From: Magnetococcales bacterium
GTDB taxonomy: Bacteria; Pseudomonadota; Magnetococcia; Magnetococcales; JADFYX01
Assembly: GCA_015232365.1 (NCBI GenBank)
Contig: JADFZU010000012.1
Coordinates: 1-59,781 of the forward strand
Direction of reading: 5' to 3'
DNA: 59,781 bases
Made by a program: the position numbers and the translations under genes. This document shows, one piece after another, positions 26,291-35,596 of the stretch; position 1 is the stretch's first letter, and each line of letters opens with the position of its first letter. The notes under the pieces are model-generated. The model saw only the letters and a program-made list of their open reading frames with translations, did not search any database and was not told the DNA's origin.

Positions 26291-28378
26291 ATGCAGCGTA
26301 CTATTTTATTAGTTGATGATGAAGAAGAGATCCTACTCTCCCTATCTCGACTTCTTCGTCGGGAAAAATATAATATTATAACGGCAACCAGTGCCGCTGA
26401 TGCTCTAGAAAAAATGGCTGAAAATGACGTCCAAGTTGTTGTTTCCGACCAGCGAATGCCGGCAATGACCGGTGTTCAATTGCTTATACAATTGAAGGAG
26501 AAATATCCCTATGCCATTCGGATTATTCTAAGTGGTTATTCCGATTTTAATGCAGTAAGCGAAGCCATCAACTCTGGGGCTGTATACAAATTCTTGAGCA
26601 AACCTTGGGATGATAATGTGTTGCGTGCCCAGATACAGGAGGCCTTCCGTTATCAGCTTCTGTTTAGAAGAAAAGATCACCTCAGCATGGCTTTTGAAAA
26701 TACTATTGAGGGTCTGATTATCACAGATTCAGAAGGTACCATTGAATCTGTAAATTCCGCTTTTACCAAAATAACCGGTTACAAAACAGAAGAGGTTGTC
26801 GGGCAAAAGTCATCTTTGCTGCGTTCCAACAGGCATAGCCCGGAGTTCTACGATGAAATTTCGGACTCCCTTGAAAAAAATGGCCAATGGGATGGGGAGA
26901 TCTGGAGCAAAAGAAAAGATGGAGAACTCTTTCCTGAGTGGCGTTCAATATCTGCAATTCGTGAAGTGGATGGAAAAACATCACACTATGTATCATTTTT
27001 GGTTGAAATATCAAACCAGAAGGAGAAAGAGAGGCAGATCCAATACCAAGCCCTACATGACCCTTTGACCGAACTACCAAACCGCAAACTGTTTCTGGAC
27101 CGTCTGCATATCGCTATTGAGCAGGCAAAACGCTCAAATTACTGTATGGCGGTTATGTTTATCGATTTAGACCGGTTTAAACAGATCAATGACAGCTTGG
27201 GCCACGATGTTGGTGATGAGTTGCTTAAACAGGTGGCAAACAGGCTTGCTAAGAGCGTTAGGGGTGAGGATACTATATCCCGCATTGGCGGAGATGAGTT
27301 TATGTTACTACTCGCTCGCCTTCCGGGACCAAAAGCTGCACAAAGCATTGTAAAAAAAATCAAAGCCGTCTTTCAGGAAGTTATTACAATAGGTGCACAT
27401 GAACTCCATGCTACCCTGAGTATTGGTGTAAGTATTTTTCCAAAAGATGGCTCAACACCAGAAGAGCTTATAAAAAATGCCGATACGGCAATGTATCAAG
27501 CCAAAGCTGATGGTCGGAATGATTATTGTTTCTACTCTCCTGATATGAACCAAGATTTAACTGAAAAACTTCTAATGAAGAATGCCCTTTATAAGGCAAT
27601 GAAAAATGAAGCTTTTTTGTTAAATTACCAACCGCAGGTTGATCTGGTTACGGGCCGGTTGATGGGACTTGAAGCTCTTGCCCGCTGGCCACGGCCAGAA
27701 GTTGGCAATGTTCCGCCTTCCCGGTTCATTCCCCTGGCAGAAGAAGAGGGTCTGATTTTAGAGTTTGGCAAGTGGGTTCTTAAAACCGCATGTCAGCAAA
27801 TCAGGGAGTGGCAGGATATGGGGTTGCCCAAGGTTAGAGTGGCAGTCAACCTCTCAGCACGTCAATTTGAAGAAGACGACTTGGTTGATTACATAATGGC
27901 TACTCTAAAGGAAAACAATCTCAATCCTGGTGTGCTTGAGGTCGAGGTCACTGAAAGCCTCATCATGCGCAATCCAGCTAAAAGTGCCAGTATCCTGGCT
28001 AAGCTAAGAGGGGAAGGTATTGCCATAGCTTTGGATGATTTCGGCACCGGGTACTCCTCTTTGAGTTATCTTAGGGAATTTTCATTTGATACTCTAAAGC
28101 TGGATCGCTCATTTATCATCCACATGACAGATAATCCAGAAGATGCTGCCATTGTTGATACCGTGATTCAAATGGGCATGGCTCTAAAACAAACTGTTTT
28201 GGCAGAGGGAGCAGAAGAAGAGAACCAGATCACGGCCCTGCAAGCCAAGGGGTGTGGTCAGGTCCAAGGATATTGGGTATCTCCACCACTCAATGCAAAT
28301 GACGCTGCTGCTTTCATGAAATCATGGGAACCTTCGACGGTGACGAATCTCTGGTCCAAGGTAGAAAAAAATTCATAA
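26291..28378 (+). CDS. REC-PAS-GGDEF-EAL c-di-GMP enzyme
   Basis: A 695-residue response regulator with c-di-GMP output. The receiver (1-125) has VDDEEE, Asp in VVVSDQRMPAMTGVQ, LSGYSD and Lys in FLSKPWDD. A PAS domain (about 130-255) is followed by an intact GGDEF domain: RIGGDEFMLL, with an RGED inhibitory site exactly five residues before GGDEF. The EAL domain is also intact by motif (GLEALARWPRPE, VTESLIM, ALDDFGTGYSSLSYL, KLDRSFI). It may therefore be bifunctional or biased to one activity. RBS AGGAG. It is the second gene of an operon with the extended-receiver kinase. Confidence 0.93.
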   Translation: MQRTILLVDDEEEILLSLSRLLRREKYNIITATSAADALEKMAENDVQVVVSDQRMPAMTGVQLLIQLKEKYPYAIRIILSGYSDFNAVSEAINSGAVYKFLSKPWDDNVLRAQIQEAFRYQLLFRRKDHLSMAFENTIEGLIITDSEGTIESVNSAFTKITGYKTEEVVGQKSSLLRSNRHSPEFYDEISDSLEKNGQWDGEIWSKRKDGELFPEWRSISAIREVDGKTSHYVSFLVEISNQKEKERQIQYQALHDPLTELPNRKLFLDRLHIAIEQAKRSNYCMAVMFIDLDRFKQINDSLGHDVGDELLKQVANRLAKSVRGEDTISRIGGDEFMLLLARLPGPKAAQSIVKKIKAVFQEVITIGAHELHATLSIGVSIFPKDGSTPEELIKNADTAMYQAKADGRNDYCFYSPDMNQDLTEKLLMKNALYKAMKNEAFLLNYQPQVDLVTGRLMGLEALARWPRPEVGNVPPSRFIPLAEEEGLILEFGKWVLKTACQQIREWQDMGLPKVRVAVNLSARQFEEDDLVDYIMATLKENNLNPGVLEVEVTESLIMRNPAKSASILAKLRGEGIAIALDDFGTGYSSLSYLREFSFDTLKLDRSFIIHMTDNPEDAAIVDTVIQMGMALKQTVLAEGAEEENQITALQAKGCGQVQGYWVSPPLNANDAAAFMKSWEPSTVTNLWSKVEKNS

Positions 28379-28546
28379 CATGCTGGTTAAAACTGATTGC
28401 TTCGCTCCGGTTGCCTGACCTGGTTGATCCATGCTTTATAGGAATATTTATTGGATAAAAATAAAAAAAACCGGACAAAACAATGGAAGAAGAGGTTTTT
28501 CTGAGATAAAATTTATCACTCCTATGTTAGAATCAAAGAGAAATGA

Positions 28547-29275
28547 ATGCGAATCTGGGATTTAGATCCAGGATACTTGAACCGGCAGAGTCTGTTGGGA
28601 GAACACCGTGAACTTCACGGTATAGTTTCTATTTTTGTTAATGGGAAAAAGGGGTATTTAAACCACCCAGAAACCCAAAGGTGGATTGGCTATGGGTGGG
28701 CACTTCAGCAAAGACATAGATTGTTGTCTGCAGAGATGTCTTTGAGAGGCTATGAAGATAAGACTCCTGTAACACTGGAAAAAAATAAGGGAAGATGGCC
28801 AGAGACATATATTGACCACCCAGGCACCCAGTTTCAACTACTTAAAAAAAAATATATTGGAAAAGAGTTTGGACGTATACCTTTGCCATCCAACCCTCAA
28901 GAATTATGGAGCCAGCACAAATACTCTATTCTGGCTCGAAATGAAGCACTTTACCGTAGTTTAGGGCGGGAAGTTTCTAAAACAAATCACCAGAATGATT
29001 TGTCAAATCTTGCACAGTTGCTAACAGAACAGTTGAAGATTAAGCCATCAGATGGGGGAATGCACAATGCTCTGCAACATATGTGGGGCTATGTTTCCAG
29101 GTTTAAGCCCAATGGCTACTGTAATAATGAGTCTTTGGACTTATGTCAACTACTTGATATGATTCAGGACTTGTCCAAGAAACATCTGGTCGGCTATCTA
29201 TTATCATCTACGGCTCTAGCTGAATTTAGAGCATGGATGCCTCGAGTTGCTGCAATATCAGATCGACCCCATTGA
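28547..29275 (+). CDS. Pyrimidine-dimer glycosylase-like protein with DUF1722-like C-terminus
   Basis: A 242-residue protein. The N-terminus (MRIWDLDPGYLNRQSLLGEHREL) aligns by motif with the T4 endonuclease V family (Pyr_excise): the Glu of HREL, residue 22, matches the catalytic Glu of that enzyme, but residue 2 is Arg rather than the nucleophilic Thr. ALQQRHRLLSAEMSLRGY follows near 65. The C-terminal half (about 155-240, NALQHMWGYVSRF) resembles the DUF1722/YbgA domain that some DNA-repair proteins carry. A role in UV-damage processing is plausible but the missing nucleophile leaves activity open. Stand-alone gene with a weak AGAG site. Confidence 0.6.
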   Translation: MRIWDLDPGYLNRQSLLGEHRELHGIVSIFVNGKKGYLNHPETQRWIGYGWALQQRHRLLSAEMSLRGYEDKTPVTLEKNKGRWPETYIDHPGTQFQLLKKKYIGKEFGRIPLPSNPQELWSQHKYSILARNEALYRSLGREVSKTNHQNDLSNLAQLLTEQLKIKPSDGGMHNALQHMWGYVSRFKPNGYCNNESLDLCQLLDMIQDLSKKHLVGYLLSSTALAEFRAWMPRVAAISDRPH

Positions 29276-29306
29276 ACTTTAGCTGTGACATATGGCAGGC
29301 TTATAA

Positions 29307-31364
29307 ATGTTTAATTTTTTATTGTCCTTAGGCTTTCTGCTTTTACTGGCTCTGTCACTTTATGGCTGGGGAAGGGGTCTATCATCCCTGTTATCGCCTG
29401 ACAACTCATTCGGATGGGCTTACAACGCAACTTTTGGAATATCCATATGGATATTTTTTGGAGGTTTTTTAAACCTGTTTTCAATGGTCAATGCTTCAAC
29501 ATTGTGGTGTTTATTGTTGTTTGGGCTTGTCATCTCTGGATATTTTTTGTCTGGCAATATCTCAACAATATTCACTAGAGATGTTCTCTATTTTGATCTA
29601 TCAGGCTATATCAAGAAAAAAATTAGCCATCAATCAGACGGCCTAGGCTTCTTCATACTTTACTCTTTAATTATTGCCCTTCTGTTTTTCTATACCTATG
29701 CCTTGATGCCAGCGACTATTTTTAATTATGGCGATGATTATTCTGTTTACAACTATAGACCAATCCTAATGTTTGAATCCGGAACAATTGGCCACAACAA
29801 CCCTTTCAACGGCATACCACTCGACTCTTTAGGTGGGCATGCTTTCATGCAATCGTTGTTTTTATTGGTTTTTGACCATAAATATCTCAATGGATTTGAT
29901 GCTATTCTCTGTTTTTTTCTTGGCATTTTCTTGGTGTTGGAGTTTGGTAGAAAAATTGGAGCCTCTTTTAACAACCAACTACTTGCAGTTACTTTCCTTG
30001 TGGTTCTGCACCCACAATATGTCAACAATTCACCACTATACGCTAACCATTTATTAATTTTGGCTGCCATCATCTATTCCATGACCTGGTGGAAACTGGC
30101 ACAAGGGAGTACCTCAACGATAGAGTTGGTGAAGGCAGGAACTCCTTTTGCTTTTTTTCTCTCAGCTTTAGTAACATTAAAAACCAATATAGGTGTTTAT
30201 ACAGTTATTTTCTTTTTTATTCATTTTGGTTTAGGTTGGCTTTTTTCTCAAAGAAGAAACAGCTTTTTTACAACATATGCTGTATCCGGCTTATTCACTA
30301 TTTTATTGATTACTCCTTGGATGCTGGTATTCAAAGAAAAATTTATTACTATTTTTCAAGAGGTCATCTCAGGAAATGGTGGGAAAATTATCGGGAGTGA
30401 TCTAGGAAAACAGAAAATTCATCTATTGGACTTATTCAGTAATGAACGTCTATTTTGGGGTGGTGGTCTTTTAGAATACTCTGCTTTTGTTTCGTTAGTA
30501 TGTATTACAGCCTTTATATCATTATTTTTTCTATGGAAGCATAGAAAACAATATCAATTGACATCATGGTTGTTGCCTCTGATTTCAGCATCTTTGACAA
30601 CTGCATTTTTCTATTTTATCGGCTCGACAATTTTCCCCTGGAGCTTCAAGATTGATTATGCAGTACGCTACGCAACCCCAGCCATGTTGGCAAGTGCATC
30701 ATTAATACCTTTTTTAATACTATCCTTTAGATATTCAAGCAAAATAACTGATCTACCATCTGGATTAAATTATTCATCATCCCAGTCAAAAACCATACTG
30801 TATCCATTTTTTCAGGGAGTAATAATAATTTTAATCGGCCTTTTTCTAGCTCCTTTTTCGGATCGAATAGTAAATATGGCATATTTTGGTAACATGCTTT
30901 CATACCCTGCGGCCAGTAGTCAAAATCATATTGCAAAAGTAAGAGCAATGGACTCTAAAGAGCACAGAGAAGAATTGAAAATGGTTCAAAACCTGATTCC
31001 CAAAGGTGCAAAAGTACTGGTAAAAATCTCAACACCTTTATTGCTGGACCATGGGCGGAATAAAATTTTATCAATTTGGGGGCTTGCCTCTCCATGGAAC
31101 AAAATATCTTCTGATACCAGCGTTGAAAACACAATTAAATTCATGAAAGAAAATGGCATTGACTATATTCTTTGGCAATACTCAGGGTTTGGAACTAGGG
31201 ATATCAAAACCTATAAAAAGTGGGCTAAAGACCCAAATAGAGAGAGAGCTAGAGATGGGCGTAATGGAATCTCTTTTACAAAAAAACTTGTTTCAATAGC
31301 AAACAGGAACCGTAAACTATATTTCAACAAAAATACCCATCTCATTCTTTTTGAGATTGGGTGA
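29307..31364 (+). CDS. Polytopic membrane protein, glycosyltransferase-like
   Basis: A 685-residue inner membrane protein with about 11-13 predicted helices between residues 1 and 515, followed by a soluble C-terminal tail of about 160 residues (from about 525). An acidic pair in the first periplasmic loop (NYGDDYSVYNYRP near 145) is reminiscent of the catalytic acidic loop of GT-C glycosyltransferases, but I cannot name a family. It converges on a second GT-C-like gene 12 bp away. The start has only a weak AGG site. It may take part in surface glycan or lipid modification. Confidence 0.6.
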   Translation: MFNFLLSLGFLLLLALSLYGWGRGLSSLLSPDNSFGWAYNATFGISIWIFFGGFLNLFSMVNASTLWCLLLFGLVISGYFLSGNISTIFTRDVLYFDLSGYIKKKISHQSDGLGFFILYSLIIALLFFYTYALMPATIFNYGDDYSVYNYRPILMFESGTIGHNNPFNGIPLDSLGGHAFMQSLFLLVFDHKYLNGFDAILCFFLGIFLVLEFGRKIGASFNNQLLAVTFLVVLHPQYVNNSPLYANHLLILAAIIYSMTWWKLAQGSTSTIELVKAGTPFAFFLSALVTLKTNIGVYTVIFFFIHFGLGWLFSQRRNSFFTTYAVSGLFTILLITPWMLVFKEKFITIFQEVISGNGGKIIGSDLGKQKIHLLDLFSNERLFWGGGLLEYSAFVSLVCITAFISLFFLWKHRKQYQLTSWLLPLISASLTTAFFYFIGSTIFPWSFKIDYAVRYATPAMLASASLIPFLILSFRYSSKITDLPSGLNYSSSQSKTILYPFFQGVIIILIGLFLAPFSDRIVNMAYFGNMLSYPAASSQNHIAKVRAMDSKEHREELKMVQNLIPKGAKVLVKISTPLLLDHGRNKILSIWGLASPWNKISSDTSVENTIKFMKENGIDYILWQYSGFGTRDIKTYKKWAKDPNRERARDGRNGISFTKKLVSIANRNRKLYFNKNTHLILFEIG

Positions 31365-31376
31365 ATCAGTAATATT

Positions 31377-33032
31377 TCACATTATATCCGGGACTTCTTT
31401 TAGAAGTTTCTCATGCTTGATTAGCAACAGTGCAGACTTTAGTTGACCAGTGGATTTATGGATTTTCTGCCATATGGGGCTGGCGATAGGCGAGAAATAT
31501 TTCATGGCCTGCAAACCATCATCGTTCCCCCTCCCAGTCACCCCGCTAATATAGACATAAGTAGCTCCGGTATCAGCAACAGCCTGAATAAATTTTTGTT
31601 GATCTCCTCGCCATTTTGGGGTTGTCCGAGATGGGCGACCTGCCAACAAAGCGAGAAAATTTGGTTTTACCCATAAAACCACCTCTCCTGGCTTGGTGTG
31701 GAGAGCAACAAGTTTCATGTCGGCCATGGCATCGCTATATCCCTGTGCATATGTTTTAGCATCTTTTATGTCAACCATTTGGTAAAATTCAGAGATATAG
31801 GAGTAGGGGTGTCTAACAGCCCCACTGCCATACGTGGCTCTACCAACAGCAAAACCAAGGCTTGGTAAAATCAAGATAGCTAAAAGTAGCACAGCCAAAC
31901 CCCTCACTCTCTCTTCATGTTTTAATCTGAACAGTTTACAAACAATCACGGAGAAGCTGTAGATTGTTACAAATAGCAGCAGAGGAAAAACTGGGAATAG
32001 AAATCGGCTCATTGCATCTGGAAAAGGCCAAATAAAGAGAATCAACAGATAAAAAAATAGATACCAGCCATCAGTTTGAAGTTGCCACATGCGGTATACA
32101 AGACCACAAAGAGCAATAAGACCTAGCCCAACCCCAAGCCAGAACTGAATAGATGTGGCTTCAACCCAATAGAGCATCAATCCAGACAGCCAATTGCTTC
32201 CAATGTTAATAGCACCCTTAACCATAATGGAATAGATGGCGTTTGCAGGATCACTGGACAAAAAATTGAGAATTGCCTGAAAAGCTTCACCGTAATGGGT
32301 TGCTGGTGGTTTTACCAGTTGCCAGACACCCTGAGCAGTCACTGCGATAAAAAGAGCAACCGCCCCCGGTTTCACCCACTCTCCTAACAATAAACGCCTT
32401 ATAAATACTACAAATGTTTGGGCTAGAACCATAGCAACCCCAATACTACGGGTTAACCACAGCCAGCCCAAAATCAAGCCTGCAGCCCCCCAATACCGCC
32501 AATTTCCAGAGTTCTGTTTTAGTGGTAACATTAATAGAAATGCAAATGTCAGGCTCATATAAAGACTTTCACTCAACATCCCCAACACATTGGTCCATAC
32601 CACAGGACTAAGACAGTAGACCATCACAGTTAAACCTGCTGATGTCGAACCGAAACCTTGCCGCCGCAAAAACAGAAAGAACAGTCCTAACCCAAGCAAA
32701 AAACAGAGTGTTACCGCAGCATGGGCTAGGCGGAAATCATGAGAGACTCCGCTATAGGCTAAAAACAATGGAAAACCAGGAGGAAACGGTGCACGGTGAT
32801 AAAAATCGCTGGCAATGGGATCGTTATCGACAAAAGGTGAGAGGTGTCGGGCCATTAGCATGTAAGTGGCACTGTCATTGCCCAGTGATGCAGGCATTTC
32901 TTGGTCGGCAAACCAAAAAGCAGTAAACCCTATTGGCAATATAAAGAGTAAAGCTGCCATGATTTTTATGGTTTTTGAGGCATTAACCAAGGGTGGTTTC
33001 CTTTTTTCCCAAGATTTAGAAACTAGAGGCAC
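31377..33032 (-). CDS. GT-C/PMT-like membrane glycosyltransferase
   Basis: A 551-residue polytopic protein with about ten membrane helices (residues 20-400) and a soluble C-terminal domain (about 400-551). The first large loop has the acidic GNDSATYMLMARHLSPF near 53 and YHRAPFPPGFPLFLAY near 82, a pattern shared with the ArnT/PMT group that uses polyprenyl-linked sugars. The first possible start is a GTG without a good RBS; an internal ATG at the start of MAALLFILPIG is an alternative. Lies convergent with the previous polytopic protein. Substrate unknown. Confidence 0.6.
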   Translation of the reverse strand: MPLVSKSWEKRKPPLVNASKTIKIMAALLFILPIGFTAFWFADQEMPASLGNDSATYMLMARHLSPFVDNDPIASDFYHRAPFPPGFPLFLAYSGVSHDFRLAHAAVTLCFLLGLGLFFLFLRRQGFGSTSAGLTVMVYCLSPVVWTNVLGMLSESLYMSLTFAFLLMLPLKQNSGNWRYWGAAGLILGWLWLTRSIGVAMVLAQTFVVFIRRLLLGEWVKPGAVALFIAVTAQGVWQLVKPPATHYGEAFQAILNFLSSDPANAIYSIMVKGAINIGSNWLSGLMLYWVEATSIQFWLGVGLGLIALCGLVYRMWQLQTDGWYLFFYLLILFIWPFPDAMSRFLFPVFPLLLFVTIYSFSVIVCKLFRLKHEERVRGLAVLLLAILILPSLGFAVGRATYGSGAVRHPYSYISEFYQMVDIKDAKTYAQGYSDAMADMKLVALHTKPGEVVLWVKPNFLALLAGRPSRTTPKWRGDQQKFIQAVADTGATYVYISGVTGRGNDDGLQAMKYFSPIASPIWQKIHKSTGQLKSALLLIKHEKLLKEVPDIM

Positions 33033-33286
33033 GTGTATAGAGTAGTATATTGATTTTATTAGGTGAAAGGCGGGCCATTCAAACCCCTAGCAAAACCTGA
33101 AAACAGAGTTCTGGTCGGCAATTTTTAAGTATTTTGTCAGGCTATAAGGTTAACTGATATGTGTTCCAAGCTAAGGGGTAAATGGTTCCCAAAAAAACTT
33201 TACAACATTTTATTGTCTATCAGGCAAAGCGTAAAAGCCAAATATATTGCACAATTAATCGCTGCACAACTATTTAATATTATAGC

Positions 33287-35251
33287 CTATCCCCAATGTT
33301 CACCACTTTTTATATGGCTCAAATCCGGTAGGGATAGCAGGTCTGAGAAGTCCATTATTACCAGTCCAACCTGATTGAGAAGAAGATCTTGAATAGAGCC
33401 AAGTTTGTTTTTTGCACTTATGTCATCAAGCTCTTTGGGATCATCACCCTCACGCAAGATACGGAAAATAGCTTTCTCACTATTTATCTCTTCGACTACC
33501 TGAATATCATAGAATATTTTTCTAACTGGATCGACGCCATTTTGTGCCATAATTTTGCTGCTGATGTTGATGCCTTGTCTCTTCAACCATTCGAGAGGTA
33601 CACCACTTTTTACTTTTTGTACACGCTCATAACAACCAGTATTCACCAGTTGCAATTTGCTAATACCAATTTTATCCAGATCTTCAGCGGTTAAGCGGTT
33701 CTCACTACCAGGGAGAAGGACAGGCAGTTTTTTGAGCAGTCTTATCCCAAGGCGATCAAGTTTGCTTTGGTTGATATTCACCCCACGTTTTTCCAGCCTC
33801 TCAGGACTTATACCCTTATTTTTTCTTATCAAACCTATATCAAAACTTTGCTGTTTTGCCCGCCCCATAAGACCGCTTTTTTCCAACTCTGCAACTGTTA
33901 ACCATTTTTGCCAGGCATCAAGCTCTATAACCTGTTCTTCACGGATCAGCTTATCTTTCACTACTTTGATATTGTGAGCTTGCATAACAGATTCAGAAAG
34001 GTCCAAATCTAGATCTTTATCTTTATTAATCTTGGTAAGAATTGGAATTGAGAGGCCGCCACGACGACGTATCCGCTCCATATCAATACCAACATTACGC
34101 AAAATTGAGATATAACCAAGCTTCTCCATATCGTAATAGGTAAGCAGTGGAGTTAAAGGGATTTTTTTTGCTGGTAGTTTGGTGAAAATACGCTGCTCTT
34201 TTTCTCGAGGCAGGGCCATACGGCGGCCTAAAGGTAGTAAGTTATCGTTTTGCCGCCGATAGATGGTATGCCATGCTGCAAAATGTTCTGGATTGAAATG
34301 GCCCATTTTAGCGTCTGAGTTCATGATGATCAAAACTTTAAATGGGTCAAGTTCCCGTTTATAGGCCCGTCGCTCCTCTAGAGCAGAAATCATATCAACC
34401 ATACTGGTCATCTGGATGATATCACGATCATCAACAGACATTTTGGCGACGACATCTTTTACATTAAATTTCATGGCCCGTTCAACAAAATCACTGTAGA
34501 GGGTCAAACCACCATAACCTTTTCCCTCTACAGTTGCGTACCATTCGTGGTGCAGCAGAGCTGACAACATGATTAAATCTGGAGGTAAACCAGGCTGGAA
34601 GAGCATGCGGCAACCAAACAGCGGATGAAATTGAATCTCTTTCCACTGTTTGGAGTTGAGTTTTTTTGGGCAGTCAAGAGTGTCGATATTTACCTTGGCT
34701 TTGCCAATATCGTGGTTGATGAGGGCCATTGATGCTTTAACAATTTTTGAATCATTCCATCCCAACTCTTTACCAATAGCCATAAGTTGAAAAGCCGCAA
34801 TCAAACTATGCCGGACTGTTCCGTTATGGTGCTCGGTTAAGTTGACAAGTTTTTCAATAGCGTTGGAACTAAACAGCTCTTCAATATCGTCAAGATTATT
34901 TCTAATCAACGCTTCAAGAGACTTCATCTTCTCACGGTTGGTAATGGCTATTGCCACATCATCAATTGTACCATCCTCTGATGAGAAGACCTTTTCAATA
35001 ACGCTAAAGGTCTCTTCCATATATTCAATTGAGGCGGTTACAGCTTTTTTAGTGGACTCCACCATTGCCGGTTCGGCAAAAAGTGTTTTAATATTTCGTT
35101 TATGAAGTTGCTTGATTAACTCTTTGGTAATGGGGACATGCTTGGTAACAAGTACGGTTGATCCAGGCTCTTGAATATCAGCAGAGAGCCTCATGTTTTC
35201 TAAGATGGCGGGGTCGTCAATCTTATATTCACCATCTTTCAACTTCGTCAT
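33287..35251 (-). CDS. HD-GYP-like protein with degenerate motif and repeat-like C-terminus
   Basis: A 654-residue protein. A DUF3391-like N-terminus (1-130) precedes an HD domain (about 150-330) with VRHSLIAAFQLMAI, INHDIGKAKVN, and LLHHEWYATVEGKGYGG in place of the usual HHExxDGxGYP, so the c-di-GMP phosphodiesterase signature is degenerate. The last 300 residues are repetitive: units of the type L-x-x-x-G-I/V recur (LEKRGVNI, LDRLGIRL, LDKIGISK, LKRQGINI). No membrane helix. It could be a degraded or specialised HD-GYP enzyme or a c-di-GMP effector. No clear RBS. Confidence 0.75.
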   Translation of the reverse strand: MTKLKDGEYKIDDPAILENMRLSADIQEPGSTVLVTKHVPITKELIKQLHKRNIKTLFAEPAMVESTKKAVTASIEYMEETFSVIEKVFSSEDGTIDDVAIAITNREKMKSLEALIRNNLDDIEELFSSNAIEKLVNLTEHHNGTVRHSLIAAFQLMAIGKELGWNDSKIVKASMALINHDIGKAKVNIDTLDCPKKLNSKQWKEIQFHPLFGCRMLFQPGLPPDLIMLSALLHHEWYATVEGKGYGGLTLYSDFVERAMKFNVKDVVAKMSVDDRDIIQMTSMVDMISALEERRAYKRELDPFKVLIIMNSDAKMGHFNPEHFAAWHTIYRRQNDNLLPLGRRMALPREKEQRIFTKLPAKKIPLTPLLTYYDMEKLGYISILRNVGIDMERIRRRGGLSIPILTKINKDKDLDLDLSESVMQAHNIKVVKDKLIREEQVIELDAWQKWLTVAELEKSGLMGRAKQQSFDIGLIRKNKGISPERLEKRGVNINQSKLDRLGIRLLKKLPVLLPGSENRLTAEDLDKIGISKLQLVNTGCYERVQKVKSGVPLEWLKRQGINISSKIMAQNGVDPVRKIFYDIQVVEEINSEKAIFRILREGDDPKELDDISAKNKLGSIQDLLLNQVGLVIMDFSDLLSLPDLSHIKSGEHWG

Positions 35252-35596
35252 AAGGATTTACCAGTCAGTATTGATTTATGCACTCTTATTGGTAACCATA
35301 CTACGCCATCATTCAGTATAAACTAGCGATAACTATATTATCTTATACACATTGTGGTCAACTTATTTATCTTCTATCATGACCCCCTGTAAAAAAGCAG
35401 GCTTTAGAAAAACATGCTGTTTAACCTAGATTTGATGGTTATGGGTACATTAATGGTGCAACATATTGATTTACCAGGTGAGTCAATAGGTTATGCCAGT
35501 AAAGTTGGAACAACTGCTGAATCTGGGTTTAAACTCAACCCATTATATCCAACCTGAAAAATTCAGGTCTAACTTATCTGTTTCGGAAGATTAGCA
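35252..35596. other. Divergent intergenic region with repeat copy C
   Basis: This 345-bp gap separates the divergent HD-GYP-like and SGNH-hydrolase genes. Copy C of the palindrome takes up about a third. No other element is supported. Confidence 0.6.
35421..35532 (+). repeat. Interspersed palindromic repeat, copy C
   Basis: A full 112-bp copy bounded by TTAACCTAGATTT and AATCTGGGTTTAA. The middle TTAATGGTGCAACATATTG pairs imperfectly with CAATAGGTTATGCCAGTAA. Same orientation as the other copies. Confidence 0.8.
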
